Shown one piece after another: positions 17,799 through 26,933 of a stretch of 64,000 nt of DNA. Source of the DNA: Skermanella sp. TT6. GTDB lineage: Bacteria; Pseudomonadota; Alphaproteobacteria; Azospirillales; Azospirillaceae. The position numbers and the translations under genes were made by a program. Below the pieces are notes generated by a model. It saw nothing but the letters and a program-made list of their open reading frames with translations, did no database searches and was not told where the DNA came from. Numbering within the stretch: position 1 is the stretch's first letter; every line of letters begins with the position of its first letter. The stretch lies in assembly GCF_016653635.2 (NCBI RefSeq), contig NZ_CP067420.1:5606001-5670000 (forward strand), given 5' to 3'.

Positions 17799-18608
17799 TC
17801 AGCGCGGTTCTGCAAAAATATCGACATGGCCGACAAGGGTTTCCAGCGTTCCCGCCCGGGCCGCGGTCCGGCGGCGTTCGGCCCAGCCCTCGATCGCGGA
17901 CGGTTCGCCCTCCGGCGCGATCTCGAGCGCAGCACCCCGATAGCCCTCGATCAGGGCAAGGTGCATGGCGGCATCGGCCGGCCCGATGATCCAGTCGCTG
18001 GCGGCGGTCTCGACCGCGAAGCCGCGGGCCCGCAGGGCGTCGGCGAGACGGTGCGGCGCTTCGGGTCCCAGGGCGGGGCCGAAGCCCTTGTCGGTCGCCT
18101 GGTGACGCTCGATCCAGCCGCGCATCGCCGCGTCCCCGGGATCCTCGGGCGACCAGCGCAGCCGCCCGTCTACGCTCAGGGTGACCAGCAACGGCCTTGG
18201 AGCCGCGGCGAGGGCGGCGACGAAGCGGTCCATCCAGTCGGCCGAGACCAGGTCGAACAGGGCCGTCGCGACGACGGCGTCGAACAGCCGGAAATCCAGG
18301 TCCTCCAGGTCCCGCGACAGATCGACCCGGCGGGTCTCGAAGGCGGGCGGGGGATGCGCGCAGGCGGCCATTTCCGCCGCGGCCGCGTCGAGCAGGGCGG
18401 GATCATGGTCGGCCAGCACCCAGCGCTGGCCCGGACGCCGGAGGCGGGGCGACAGGTGGCGCAGGTTGGCGCCGGTGCCGGCGGCGAGGTCGAGCAGGCG
18501 CGGCTCGTCGGGCAGGACCGCGGCGAGGCGCCGGGTCAGCGAGGCGTCGCGGGCGGCATCGTCGAACGGCGCCCGCAGCCGCAGCCAGTCGCGGTCGAAG
18601 CCGCCCAT
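17799..18608 (-). CDS. Class I SAM-dependent methyltransferase
   Basis: A 269-residue Rossmann-fold methyltransferase. Motif I is LLDLAAGTGANLRHL, an acidic residue closes strand 2 (WVLADHDPALL), and the post-I segment reads VDLSRDLEDLDF then FDAVVATALFDLVSADWMD. Start ATG 18608 is chosen because the upstream glycosyltransferase stops at 18628. It is the last gene of a five-gene leftward run with a glycosyltransferase, a PTPS homologue, a dehydrogenase-like protein and a RibD reductase, so a small-molecule acceptor made by that cluster is the likely substrate. Confidence 0.85.
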   Translation of the reverse strand: MGGFDRDWLRLRAPFDDAARDASLTRRLAAVLPDEPRLLDLAAGTGANLRHLSPRLRRPGQRWVLADHDPALLDAAAAEMAACAHPPPAFETRRVDLSRDLEDLDFRLFDAVVATALFDLVSADWMDRFVAALAAAPRPLLVTLSVDGRLRWSPEDPGDAAMRGWIERHQATDKGFGPALGPEAPHRLADALRARGFAVETAASDWIIGPADAAMHLALIEGYRGAALEIAPEGEPSAIEGWAERRRTAARAGTLETLVGHVDIFAEPR

Positions 18609-18627
18609 GTGGAAATCCCCCGGATGC

Positions 18628-19713
18628 TCAGTCGCCCGTGGCGCCCAGGCGCAGCCGGGGCTCAAGGACCGCCAGCTCGGCGGCGAAACGGTCGGCCGCG
18701 TCGTCCCAGGTCGGCAGGCGCCGGGCCGCCGACCGCGCGGCCCGGGTCAGGCGCGCGCGCAGCCCGGCGTCGGTCAGGACGCTCCGCAGCGCGTCCCGCA
18801 GCGCCTCGGCGTCGCCGGGCGGGACCAGGATCGCCGCATCGTCCGGCACGGTGGTCGGGATGGCGCCGGCCCGGGTGCTGACGATCGGCAGCCCGTGCGC
18901 CAGGGCCTCCGCCAGCGCCATTCCGTATCCCTCATGGTAGGAGGGCAGCACGAACAGGTCGGCGCCATGGTACTGGCTGGGCATCGCCGCGGGGCCGATC
19001 TCGTCCATCAGGGCGATCCTGCCGGTCAGCCCGTGGCGCGAGATCGCGTCCTGCACCGCCGCGGCGGCCCCGGGATCGCGCGTGGTGCTGCCGATGCAGG
19101 TGAGTTTCCAAGGCAGGTCGGCCAGGCCGGCCAGGGCTTCGACCAGCAAGAGGTGACCCTTGCGCGGCGTGACGGTGGCGACGCACAGCAGGTTGGGCTC
19201 GTCCGTCGCGGAGCCGGCGGCCGGCGCCCCGGGCCGGTCGGTCCCGGGCTCCACGACGCCCAGCCGGTCCGGCGTCACGTGGAAATCCGAGAGCAGCGCT
19301 TCGGCGGTATGGGGGCTGGTCACGACCACCCGGTGGACGCGGGCGAGGCAGCCCTGCTCGAGCTGCCGCAGGGTGCGCGCCGGGGCCTCCTCCAGCCCGG
19401 TTTCCAGCGACAGGGGATGATGGACCAGCGCCATCAGGCGCAGCCGGTGGTTCTCGATCATCAGGCTGCCGGCGACGCCGGGCAGCGCCAGCCCGTCGAT
19501 CACCGCCAGCGCGCCGTCCGGCAGGCGGGACAGCACGCGGTCCGCCTCGTAGATCGCTTCCTGGTCGACGATGGGGTAGGGGCCCGGCAGCTCGTGGACA
19601 TGGACGGCGATCCCGCGCTCCCGCAGGCCCGCGACGATGCGGGCGTCGTAGATGTAGCCGCCGGTCTTCTGGTCGAGGCGGCCGGGCAGAACCAGATGGA
19701 CGTCCAGGCTCAT
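18628..19713 (-). CDS. Glycosyltransferase family 4 in pterin-type cluster
   Basis: A 361-residue GT-B enzyme. It has an N-terminal [13 protein letters not shown] loop (acceptor side), [20 protein letters not shown] at the start of the donor domain, and [20 protein letters not shown] with [17 protein letters not shown] at the donor site. Start ATG 19713 overlaps the PTPS homologue stop by 4 bp. Because it is coupled to pterin- and riboflavin-like enzymes and not to polysaccharide genes, it may glycosylate a small heterocycle, as pteridine glycosyltransferases do in cyanobacteria; that link is inference. Confidence 0.87.
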   Translation of the reverse strand: MSLDVHLVLPGRLDQKTGGYIYDARIVAGLRERGIAVHVHELPGPYPIVDQEAIYEADRVLSRLPDGALAVIDGLALPGVAGSLMIENHRLRLMALVHHPLSLETGLEEAPARTLRQLEQGCLARVHRVVVTSPHTAEALLSDFHVTPDRLGVVEPGTDRPGAPAAGSATDEPNLLCVATVTPRKGHLLLVEALAGLADLPWKLTCIGSTTRDPGAAAAVQDAISRHGLTGRIALMDEIGPAAMPSQYHGADLFVLPSYHEGYGMALAEALAHGLPIVSTRAGAIPTTVPDDAAILVPPGDAEALRDALRSVLTDAGLRARLTRAARSAARRLPTWDDAADRFAAELAVLEPRLRLGATGD

Positions 19714-20126
19714 CGAGCCGAATCCCCCTGGAGCGGACCCTCGAAGGTGGCCCAGGCGAGGTGGGATTCGTGCAGCGTGACCTTGAGGCCGTCGAGGCCC
19801 CGCCCGCCTTCGCCCAGCGCGCCGTCCAGGATGCGGGCGCTCAGGCGGCGGTGGATCTCGCCGCACAGGAACTCGGTCGTCGTGTTGACGCCGGACAGCT
19901 CCTCGACCTCGTCCAGGTTCCGGTAGTTGAGCGGCTTCAGGACCTCGGCGAGCAGGGCGGCGGCCATCCCGATATCGACCACGAGGCCGTCGGCGTCGAG
20001 GCTCCGGCGGCGCATCTCCAGGTCGCATACGAAAGTGGCGCCATGGAGTTTCTGGGCCGGGCCGAACACCTCGCCCTTGAAGCTGTGGGCGATCATGATG
20101 TGATCCCGCACGGTCAGGCTGTACAT
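19710..20126 (-). CDS. Divergent 6-pyruvoyl-tetrahydropterin synthase / QueD homologue
   Basis: A 138-residue T-fold protein recognisable as PTPS/QueD-like from its order of motifs: IAHSF (first zinc His), KLHGATF (normally HGH), [23 protein letters not shown] (normally LDHxxLN), [10 protein letters not shown] (normally PTxEN) and LHESHLAW (normally the ET of the substrate-binding Glu). Key catalytic positions differ. The Cys four residues before HGH is Ala, the second His of HGH is Ala, and the Asp-His of LDH is Asn-Tyr. The fold and the Glu are kept. It is therefore unlikely to be an ordinary PTPS or QueD and may do different chemistry on a related pterin. Confidence 0.82.
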   Translation of the reverse strand: MYSLTVRDHIMIAHSFKGEVFGPAQKLHGATFVCDLEMRRRSLDADGLVVDIGMAAALLAEVLKPLNYRNLDEVEELSGVNTTTEFLCGEIHRRLSARILDGALGEGGRGLDGLKVTLHESHLAWATFEGPLQGDSAR

Positions 20127-20151
20127 GGGCGGAGTCCTCCGTTCCGGTTCG

Positions 20152-21166
<1,015 letters not shown>

Positions 21167-21174
<8 letters not shown>

Positions 21175-22024
21175 GGAGATCGCAATCGAACAGGATGTCC
21201 GCTCCCAGGACGAAATGGCGCGACCTGGGCCGCAGCCCGCCGTCGATCGTCTCGATTTCCGGCAGGGTGAAGCTGGGCCGGCCGGAGCCGAGGATCAGCG
21301 GCGCGACCGTGACCTGCAGCCGGTCGAGGCAACCGGCCTGGAGGAAGCGGGACACGGTCACGCCGCCCCCCTCGATGAAGACGAATCCCAGGCCCCGGTC
21401 GGCCAGCAGCGCCAGGATGCCGGCGGGATCCAGCCCGGCGCCGCACCGGGGCAGCCCGACCACCTCGGCGGTGCCGACGCGCTCTCCGGGCCGCGCCAGG
21501 TCGTGGGCGCACAGCAGCAGGGTCGGGGCGGCGCCGTCGTGGAAGACACCCTGGCTGCCGTCGAGCCGGCGGTTGGTATCGACCACGACCCGCACCGGGT
21601 TGCGTCCCTCGCACAGCCGGACGGTCAGCTTGGGATCGTCGTGCCGGACGGTGCCGGCCCCGACGAGGACGGCGTCGGACAGGGCCCGCATGCGGTGATT
21701 GTGCAGGATGTCCTCCGGGCCGGTCACCCACTGCGAGGCGCCGCACAGCGTCGCGATCCTGCCGTCCAGGCTCTGGCCCAGATGGGCCACGGCGTAGCGT
21801 CCCCGCGGAGCGGCGGCGCACAGGGGAAGATAGAGGTCGCACAGCAGGAGGCTTTCGCCGTCCCCGGACCCGATGCCGGCCCGGATGTCGCCTGCGGTCG
21901 GCGGCTTGGCCGAACCGGATCCCGGCCGGCCATGCCTGAGGTCGAGGATCGTCCGCCAGAGCCGAGCCGGATCGGAGTCGGGCGGGGAGCCCGCAAGGGA
22001 AGGTTCGGTACTATCCATGTTCAA
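21167..22024 (-). CDS. Stand-alone RibD-type pyrimidine reductase
   Basis: A 285-residue protein with a RibD C-terminal (DHFR-like) reductase domain from about residue 75: VAHLGQSLDGRIATLCGAS, MRALSDAVLVGAGTVRHDDP, VRVVVDTNRRLDGS, VFIEGGGVTVSRFL and APLILGSGRPS. The N-terminal ~70 residues lack the zinc deaminase motifs (HAE and PCxxxGxTPPC), so there is no pyrimidine deaminase half. Such reductases use NADPH to reduce the ribosyl side chain of a GTP cyclohydrolase II product to ribityl. It heads the leftward operon and is divergent from the CDP-alcohol transferase and ribA genes. Confidence 0.87.
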
Positions 22025-22127
22025 GCCCTACCAATTGCCCTCTCCGCCCCGCTTTACCAGTCCCCCATAGAAGGTAATTCCCGCAGGCGTCCATCGACAG
22101 GACCCAAGCCCTTTACCATCGCATTTT

Positions 22128-22985
22128 ATGCACCAATTATCGTCAATGGCTTACGGATCGATCGACAGCGCACGCAGGGAACCCGGGCAGGGAATGCCGG
22201 CGACGGCCCGGCTCTTCCTCAGCGTCGCCCTGCACATGGCGGCGGGCGCCGCCGTGACGGCGGGAGCGGCGGTGGCGCTGGGCGATCTGGCCGGCCTGCC
22301 CGGCCTCTATCCCCTGACCGCCATGGGCTGCTACGCGGTCGTCGCGGTGATGATGCTGCTCCACCTGCGCGGTCATGCGCCCCATGCCCGTTTCGGCGCC
22401 GCCAACCGGGTGACCCTGCTGCGCGGGGTGATCGCCAGCCTGATCGGCGGGACGATCCCGGTGATCCCGCATCTTTCGCCCGAAGCGCTGTGGGCCGTCT
22501 CGCTGGCGGCGCTGCTGGCGCTGGTACTGGACGGGGTGGACGGGTGGGTCGCCCGGCGGACGCGGATGGCCACCGCGTACGGCAAGCAGCTGGACATCAA
22601 TTTCGATACTGTCCTGATGGGCATCCTCGCGGTGCTGGCGTGGCAGGACGGCAAGGCGGGCGCGTGGGTGCTGGCGATCGGGCTGGCGCGCTACGGCTTC
22701 GTCGCCGCCGGCTGGGTCTGGCCCATGCTGAACGCCGAGCTGCCGTTCAGCCAGCGGCGCCGGGTCATCTGCGTCGTGCAGATCGCGGTTCTCCTCGCCT
22801 GCATCCTGCCGGTGATCCAGCCGCCGCTCAGCAGCCTTGCGGCCGCAGCGGCACTTGGCCTTTTGCTTTTCTCCTTCGCGGTCGATACGCTTTGGCTGGT
22901 GAAGGCCGGCGCGGACGATGGCACGCGGATCGATGGTTATCGCGACAGAGACCCCGCCGCCGGCCCTGCCCGGACCGAGTCCTGA
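22128..22985 (+). CDS. CDP-alcohol phosphatidyltransferase family protein
   Basis: A 285-residue membrane protein with about six hydrophobic helices. It carries the CDP-OH-P signature in full at residues ~136-156: DG-VDGWVARRTRMATAYGK-QLDINFD, matching DGx2ARx8Gx3Dx3D. The family moves a phospho-group from a CDP-linked donor to an alcohol. ATG 22128 is taken; ATG 22194 is an alternative. It is followed 39 bp later by ribA and diverges from the pterin-type operon. A lipid-linked or phosphodiester-linked end product is therefore possible. An ordinary phospholipid role cannot be excluded. Confidence 0.85.
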   Translation: MHQLSSMAYGSIDSARREPGQGMPATARLFLSVALHMAAGAAVTAGAAVALGDLAGLPGLYPLTAMGCYAVVAVMMLLHLRGHAPHARFGAANRVTLLRGVIASLIGGTIPVIPHLSPEALWAVSLAALLALVLDGVDGWVARRTRMATAYGKQLDINFDTVLMGILAVLAWQDGKAGAWVLAIGLARYGFVAAGWVWPMLNAELPFSQRRRVICVVQIAVLLACILPVIQPPLSSLAAAAALGLLLFSFAVDTLWLVKAGADDGTRIDGYRDRDPAAGPARTES

Positions 22986-23024
22986 CAGCCCGCTCCACTT
23001 TTCACGGACATCAAGAAAAGAACG

Positions 23025-24185
23025 ATGACCTCCCCCAGTCTCGCCAAACTGACGGACGACCTGTCCCAACCCCTCGATCAGACTGCCCTTCGGTCGGTCG
23101 ATCGTGCGATCGGCGAGCTGCGGCGCGGCGATCCCGTCCTCGTGGAGGATCTGGAGGGAAGGCTGGCCCTGGCGCTGTCGGTGGAGGCGGTGACCGCGGA
23201 GGCGCTGGAGGAGCTCAGGAAGTCGGCCGGAGCAGCCCCGGTGCTCGCCGTCACCCGGCCCCGGGCGGTGGCGATCGGGCTGCCGGGGCAGCAGGCGCCG
23301 GTGGTCACGCTGGCCCTGACCGGCGGCCTGGACGCCGACGCGATCCACGCGCTGGTCGATCCGACCCGGCGGACCTCCGAGGGTCCCGGCCCGACCCTGA
23401 GCGTGGCGCCGGCCGAGCTGGGAACCCGCGAGGGAGCGGCCGTGGCGCTGGCCAAGCTGGCGCGCCTGCTGCCGGCGGCAGTCGTGGCGCCGGTCCGGCC
23501 GCCCCGCGGGGCGACGGCCGGGACCTGGGCCGCCAAGCACGACCTGATGCTGGTGCGCGCCCGGGACATCCTGGACTATCAGACCCATGCGGCGCGGACG
23601 CTGACCCTGGTCGGCGATGCCGCGGTGCCGCTGGTCGACGCCGAGAACACGCGCGTGCTGGCCTTCCGTCCGCCCGACGGCGGGGTCGAGCATCTGGCGA
23701 TCGTGATCGGCGATCCCTCCGCCCAGGACGGCCCGGCGCTGGTCAGGCTGCATTCGGAATGCTTCACCGGCGACCTGCTGGGATCGCTGCGCTGCGACTG
23801 CGGCGACCAGCTGCGCGGCGCCATCGCGGAGATCGCCCGCCAGGGCAGCGGCATCGTGCTCTATCTGGCGCAGGAGGGCAGGGGCATCGGGCTCGTCAAC
23901 AAGCTGCGGGCCTACCAGCTCCAGGACGAGGGGTTCGACACGGTCGAGGCCAACGAGATGCTGGGGTTCGACGCCGACGAGCGCGTGTATCTGCCGGCGG
24001 CGGAGATGCTGCGGCAACTGGGTTTCTCCCAGGTGCGGCTCCTGACCAACAACCCGGACAAGCTGCGCCAGCTGGCGCGCTGCGGGATCGAGGTGATCGA
24101 CCGGGTGCCCCATGTCTTCCCCAGCAACGGCCACAACGAGGCCTACCTGAAGACGAAGGCCGAACGCAGCGGCCACATGTTCTGA
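23025..24185 (+). CDS. ribA: GTP cyclohydrolase II with degenerate RibB-like N-terminus
   Basis: A 386-residue protein. The C-terminal ~200 residues are a complete GTP cyclohydrolase II: LVRLHSECFTGDLLGS then LRCDCG (zinc ligands C-x10-C-x-C), YLAQEGRGIGLVNKLRAY (catalytic Arg), and LLTNNPDK. It opens GTP to the 2,5-diaminopyrimidine phosphate used for riboflavin and related heterocycles. The first ~190 residues resemble DHBP synthase (RibB), with VDRAIGELRRGDPVLVED, but the acidic DDEDRENEGD active-site run is lost (EDLEGRLALALSVEA), so that half is probably inactive. A housekeeping RibBA is expected elsewhere in the genome. Confidence 0.88.
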   Translation: MTSPSLAKLTDDLSQPLDQTALRSVDRAIGELRRGDPVLVEDLEGRLALALSVEAVTAEALEELRKSAGAAPVLAVTRPRAVAIGLPGQQAPVVTLALTGGLDADAIHALVDPTRRTSEGPGPTLSVAPAELGTREGAAVALAKLARLLPAAVVAPVRPPRGATAGTWAAKHDLMLVRARDILDYQTHAARTLTLVGDAAVPLVDAENTRVLAFRPPDGGVEHLAIVIGDPSAQDGPALVRLHSECFTGDLLGSLRCDCGDQLRGAIAEIARQGSGIVLYLAQEGRGIGLVNKLRAYQLQDEGFDTVEANEMLGFDADERVYLPAAEMLRQLGFSQVRLLTNNPDKLRQLARCGIEVIDRVPHVFPSNGHNEAYLKTKAERSGHMF

Positions 24186-24212
24186 GCGCCGAGGAGACGG
24201 AAAAACCGGACG

Positions 24213-24244
24213 GAAAAACCCGCCGGCGTCGCCACCGGCGGGTT
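24213..24244 (-). terminator. Intrinsic terminator for the bactofilin gene
   Basis: Inverted repeat AACCCGCCGG (24217-24226) and CCGGCGGGTT (24235-24244) with an 8-nt loop. On the reverse strand the stem is followed by a T-run (the A-run at 24214-24218 on the + strand), placing it just after the bactofilin stop. It may also slow rightward transcription from ribA. Confidence 0.75.
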
Positions 24245-24269
24245 CTCCAGTCCGGTCAAGCCCGGAAGC

Positions 24270-25001
24270 TTACTCGGCGCCGCCCGAATGCGCGGCCGTG
24301 TAGGGGGAAGCCTGCACCGCCTCGGAAGCCGCCGGCGGCTCGGCGGGGGTCGCCGGCATCCGCGCGATGGAGGCCGAATTGGCCGTCAGCACCTGGATCT
24401 CGCCGATCAGCTGGCCGCCGGCCTCGACTTCCAGCTCGCCGTAGCGGATCGAGCCGTTGATCTTGCCGGTGGACCGCAGACGCAGGCGGCCGCGCACGCT
24501 GATGTCGCCCTCGAACCGGCCGGCGATGTCGGCCTCGTCGATCTCGACGCTGCCCTTGAACAGGCCGGACTCGGCGATCTCGATGTTGCGGCCGTCCCGC
24601 AGCTTGGCTTCCACGGTACCTTCGACCACCAGCACGTCACAGGCGGTGATCTCGCCGGAGAGCGAGATGTCGCGGCCGACGATCAGCTTCCGCATCTCGG
24701 TGGCGCTGGTGGACAGGGACGAGCTGGAAACGGGGGAGGACCCGGTCGAAGGCGCCGCCATTCCCTCGCCCATCGGGCGGCGCGCCGGGGCACCCGGAAT
24801 CTCGACCACGCGGCGCGGAATCTCGGGCTTGAAGGAGGTGCTGGAGGACGGCGGTTTGGTCGGCGACATATCAGGTCCCTTATCGGCAAACGGGGAACGC
24901 ACCGGCGGCTCGGTGGCCACCGCTTCGGGCGCGGCCGGCTCGACCGGCATGGCGCCTTCGGGTTTCAGCGGTCCGGTGGGCGGTGACTTGCGTCGAAACA
25001 T
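24270..25001 (-). CDS. Bactofilin (polymer-forming cytoskeletal protein)
   Basis: A 243-residue protein with the DUF583/bactofilin beta-helix in the middle (residues ~100-205). Repeating turns are visible: KLIVGRDISLSGEI, VLVVEGTVEAKLRD, KGSVEIDEADIAGRFEGD and LRLRSTGKINGSIRYGELEV. Long Pro/Ser-rich, probably disordered tails flank it. Bactofilins polymerise without nucleotide at the inner membrane and organise cell-wall enzymes, stalks or, in Myxococcus, ParABS complexes. The start is ATG 25001 (MFRRKSPP, the usual beginning for the family). A CtrA-like TTAACCAT lies ~55 bases upstream. Confidence 0.9.
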   Translation of the reverse strand: MFRRKSPPTGPLKPEGAMPVEPAAPEAVATEPPVRSPFADKGPDMSPTKPPSSSTSFKPEIPRRVVEIPGAPARRPMGEGMAAPSTGSSPVSSSSLSTSATEMRKLIVGRDISLSGEITACDVLVVEGTVEAKLRDGRNIEIAESGLFKGSVEIDEADIAGRFEGDISVRGRLRLRSTGKINGSIRYGELEVEAGGQLIGEIQVLTANSASIARMPATPAEPPAASEAVQASPYTAAHSGGAE

Positions 25002-25056
25002 GGGCGATGGCCCCCAAAGGCAGGGTGGATGACGGCTGGCCACAAATTGAGCCGTC

Positions 25057-25075
25057 ATGGTTAACTCTTTATTAC
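25057..25075 (-). promoter_or_regulatory. CtrA-like site upstream of bactofilin
   Basis: Read on the reverse strand, GTAA-N7-TTAACCAT occupies this stretch. TTAACCAT is the short CtrA motif of alphaproteobacteria, and GTAA is one base from the second TTAA half. It lies ~55 bp before the bactofilin ATG at 25001 and just past the stop of the EI24 gene. Confidence 0.35.
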
Positions 25076-25752
25076 TATCTGGCAGCTCGGTGCAAGTTTC
25101 CTGTGAGCCCATAGAAAATGTGCACCATGAAGGCCGTCGCCACAACGGGAACCAGCAGATTGACAAAAGGTATCGTCGAGAAGAAGGCGACGATGACTCC
25201 GGCGAGGAACAGCTTGGCGCTGTGAGCCTTGCGCATCGTCCGGGCGGCCGCCGGCGTCATGCGCCGGAGTGCCACGAGTTCGAAGTACTCGCGGCTCAGC
25301 AGATAGCCGTTCAGGATGTAGAAGACCGCGATGTTGATGCCGGGGAACAGGTAGGCCGGCAGGACGAGCAGGTTGAGGAACACCACGAGCGCCAGGAACT
25401 TGACGGCGTTCCAGATCTCCGCCCCCAGGCTCTGGCCCTCGGCGGGCGGCAGGCCCGGATAGTGCCGCCGTTCCACGGAAACGGCCACGCGCTCCAGCAG
25501 GAGGCCTGAGATGGTGACCACGACGGCGGGAAAGAACAGGTAGGCCAGGGCGAACACCCCCAGGCCGCCCAGCACGTCGATCGTGGTGTCCAGCCAGGGC
25601 AGCTCCGTCAGCCGGGTCTGGAAGAGCAGGATCCAGACCAGGCCGGCCATGGTGAGGAAGCCCAGGATCGCGCCGAGGACGCTGAGCCAGACCACCTTGC
25701 GGACCGGAGGATCGGAGAGCTGGCCGACGGCGCGGACGAGGGCAGGGATCAT
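25075..25752 (-). CDS. EI24/CysZ-like membrane protein
   Basis: A ~225-residue inner-membrane protein with four to six hydrophobic segments (LSVLGAILGFLTMAGLVWIL, LGVFALAYLFFPAVVVTISG, FLALVVFLNLLVLPAYLFPG). The pattern and the motif LNGYLLSREYFELVALRRM place it in the EI24 (PF07264) family, which includes the sulfate transporter CysZ. The sulfate role is not assured for this branch. The start is ATG 25752, with a second ATG three codons upstream. It is followed leftward by bactofilin with a 73-bp gap. Confidence 0.82.
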   Translation of the reverse strand: MIPALVRAVGQLSDPPVRKVVWLSVLGAILGFLTMAGLVWILLFQTRLTELPWLDTTIDVLGGLGVFALAYLFFPAVVVTISGLLLERVAVSVERRHYPGLPPAEGQSLGAEIWNAVKFLALVVFLNLLVLPAYLFPGINIAVFYILNGYLLSREYFELVALRRMTPAAARTMRKAHSAKLFLAGVIVAFFSTIPFVNLLVPVVATAFMVHIFYGLTGNLHRAAR

Positions 25753-25881
25753 GTGAAGCATCGCGATCAGGTTCGAGGGCCGGGCTTGTATGGAAGGTGC
25801 CGGCCGTTATACTCCGGCCGCGCTAATCCTCAAAACCTTCCCCGCCAGAGCCCCTCCACCAGAACAAGGATGCACTCCCGC

Positions 25882-26874
25882 ATGTCCCAGGCCACCCTCG
25901 ACGTTGTCGGCATCGGCAACGCCATCGTCGATGTCATCGCCCACGCCGATGATGATTTCATCGCGTCCAACGGCCTGGAAAAGGGCGCCATGACCCTGAT
26001 CGATGCCGACCGGGCCGAAGAACTCTACGGCAGGATGGGACCGGGCATCGAGATGTCCGGCGGTTCCGCGGGCAACACCATGGCCGGCATCGCTTCCCTG
26101 GGCGGCAAGGGCGCCTATATCGGCAAGGTGAAGGACGACCAGCTCGGCACCGTGTTCCGCCACGACATCCGCGCCGTCGGGGTCCGGTTCGACAGCAAGC
26201 CGGCGACGGAGGGCGCGCCCACGGCCCGCTGCCTGATCCTGGTGACGCCGGACGCCCAGCGGACCATGAACACCTATCTCGGCGCCTGCGTCGAGCTCGG
26301 CCCCGACGACATCGACGCGGACCTGATCCAGAGCGCCCAGGTGACCTACCTGGAAGGCTATTTGTGGGACCGCCCGCTCGCCAAGGAAGCCTTCCTGAAG
26401 GCGGCCAGGCTGGCCCATGCCGGAGACCGCAAGCTGTCCCTGACCCTGTCCGACAGCTTCTGCGTCAACCGCCACCGGGCGGAGTTCGCCGATCTGGTCG
26501 ACAATCACGTGGACATCCTGTTCGGCAACGAGCACGAGATCATGGCGCTGTACCAGGTGGACAGCTTCGACGAGGCGCTGGCCGCGGTCCGGGGGCGGTG
26601 CGAGACCGCCGTGCTGACCCGCAGCGAGAAGGGATCGGTCGTCGTGACGGAGCGGGACGTGTTCGAGATCCCGGCCGATCCGGTCGACCGGCTGATCGAC
26701 ACCACGGGGGCGGGGGACCTGTTCGCCGCCGGCTTCCTGCACGGCTACACCCACGGCCGCAGCCTGCCCGACTGCGCCCGGATCGCCGCCATATCGGCAG
26801 CCGAGGTGATCAGCCATGTCGGCGCCCGCCCGGAGGTCAATCTGGCGGATCTGGTGGCCCGGAAGCTGGGCTGA
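25882..26874 (+). CDS. PfkB-family sugar/nucleoside kinase (adenosine-kinase-like)
   Basis: A 330-residue PfkB (ribokinase-like) kinase. The N-terminal MSQATLDVVGIGNAIVDVIA, the substrate motif GGSAGNTMAGIASLGGKGAY and the C-terminal anion-hole/catalytic block DTTGAGDLFAAGFLHGY (catalytic Asp in GAGD) are intact. In alphaproteobacteria this branch is annotated as adenosine kinase, phosphorylating adenosine to AMP with ATP; the exact substrate cannot be read. ATG 25882 gives the standard N-terminus; ATG 25870 is four codons upstream. It is divergent from the EI24 gene and convergent with parB. Confidence 0.87.
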   Translation: MSQATLDVVGIGNAIVDVIAHADDDFIASNGLEKGAMTLIDADRAEELYGRMGPGIEMSGGSAGNTMAGIASLGGKGAYIGKVKDDQLGTVFRHDIRAVGVRFDSKPATEGAPTARCLILVTPDAQRTMNTYLGACVELGPDDIDADLIQSAQVTYLEGYLWDRPLAKEAFLKAARLAHAGDRKLSLTLSDSFCVNRHRAEFADLVDNHVDILFGNEHEIMALYQVDSFDEALAAVRGRCETAVLTRSEKGSVVVTERDVFEIPADPVDRLIDTTGAGDLFAAGFLHGYTHGRSLPDCARIAAISAAEVISHVGARPEVNLADLVARKLG

Positions 26875-26933
26875 GACGTCCTGGAGGGGCGGCGTCCCGC
26901 CGCCCGAGGTGCGCGGGACGAGCACCCTCCGAT

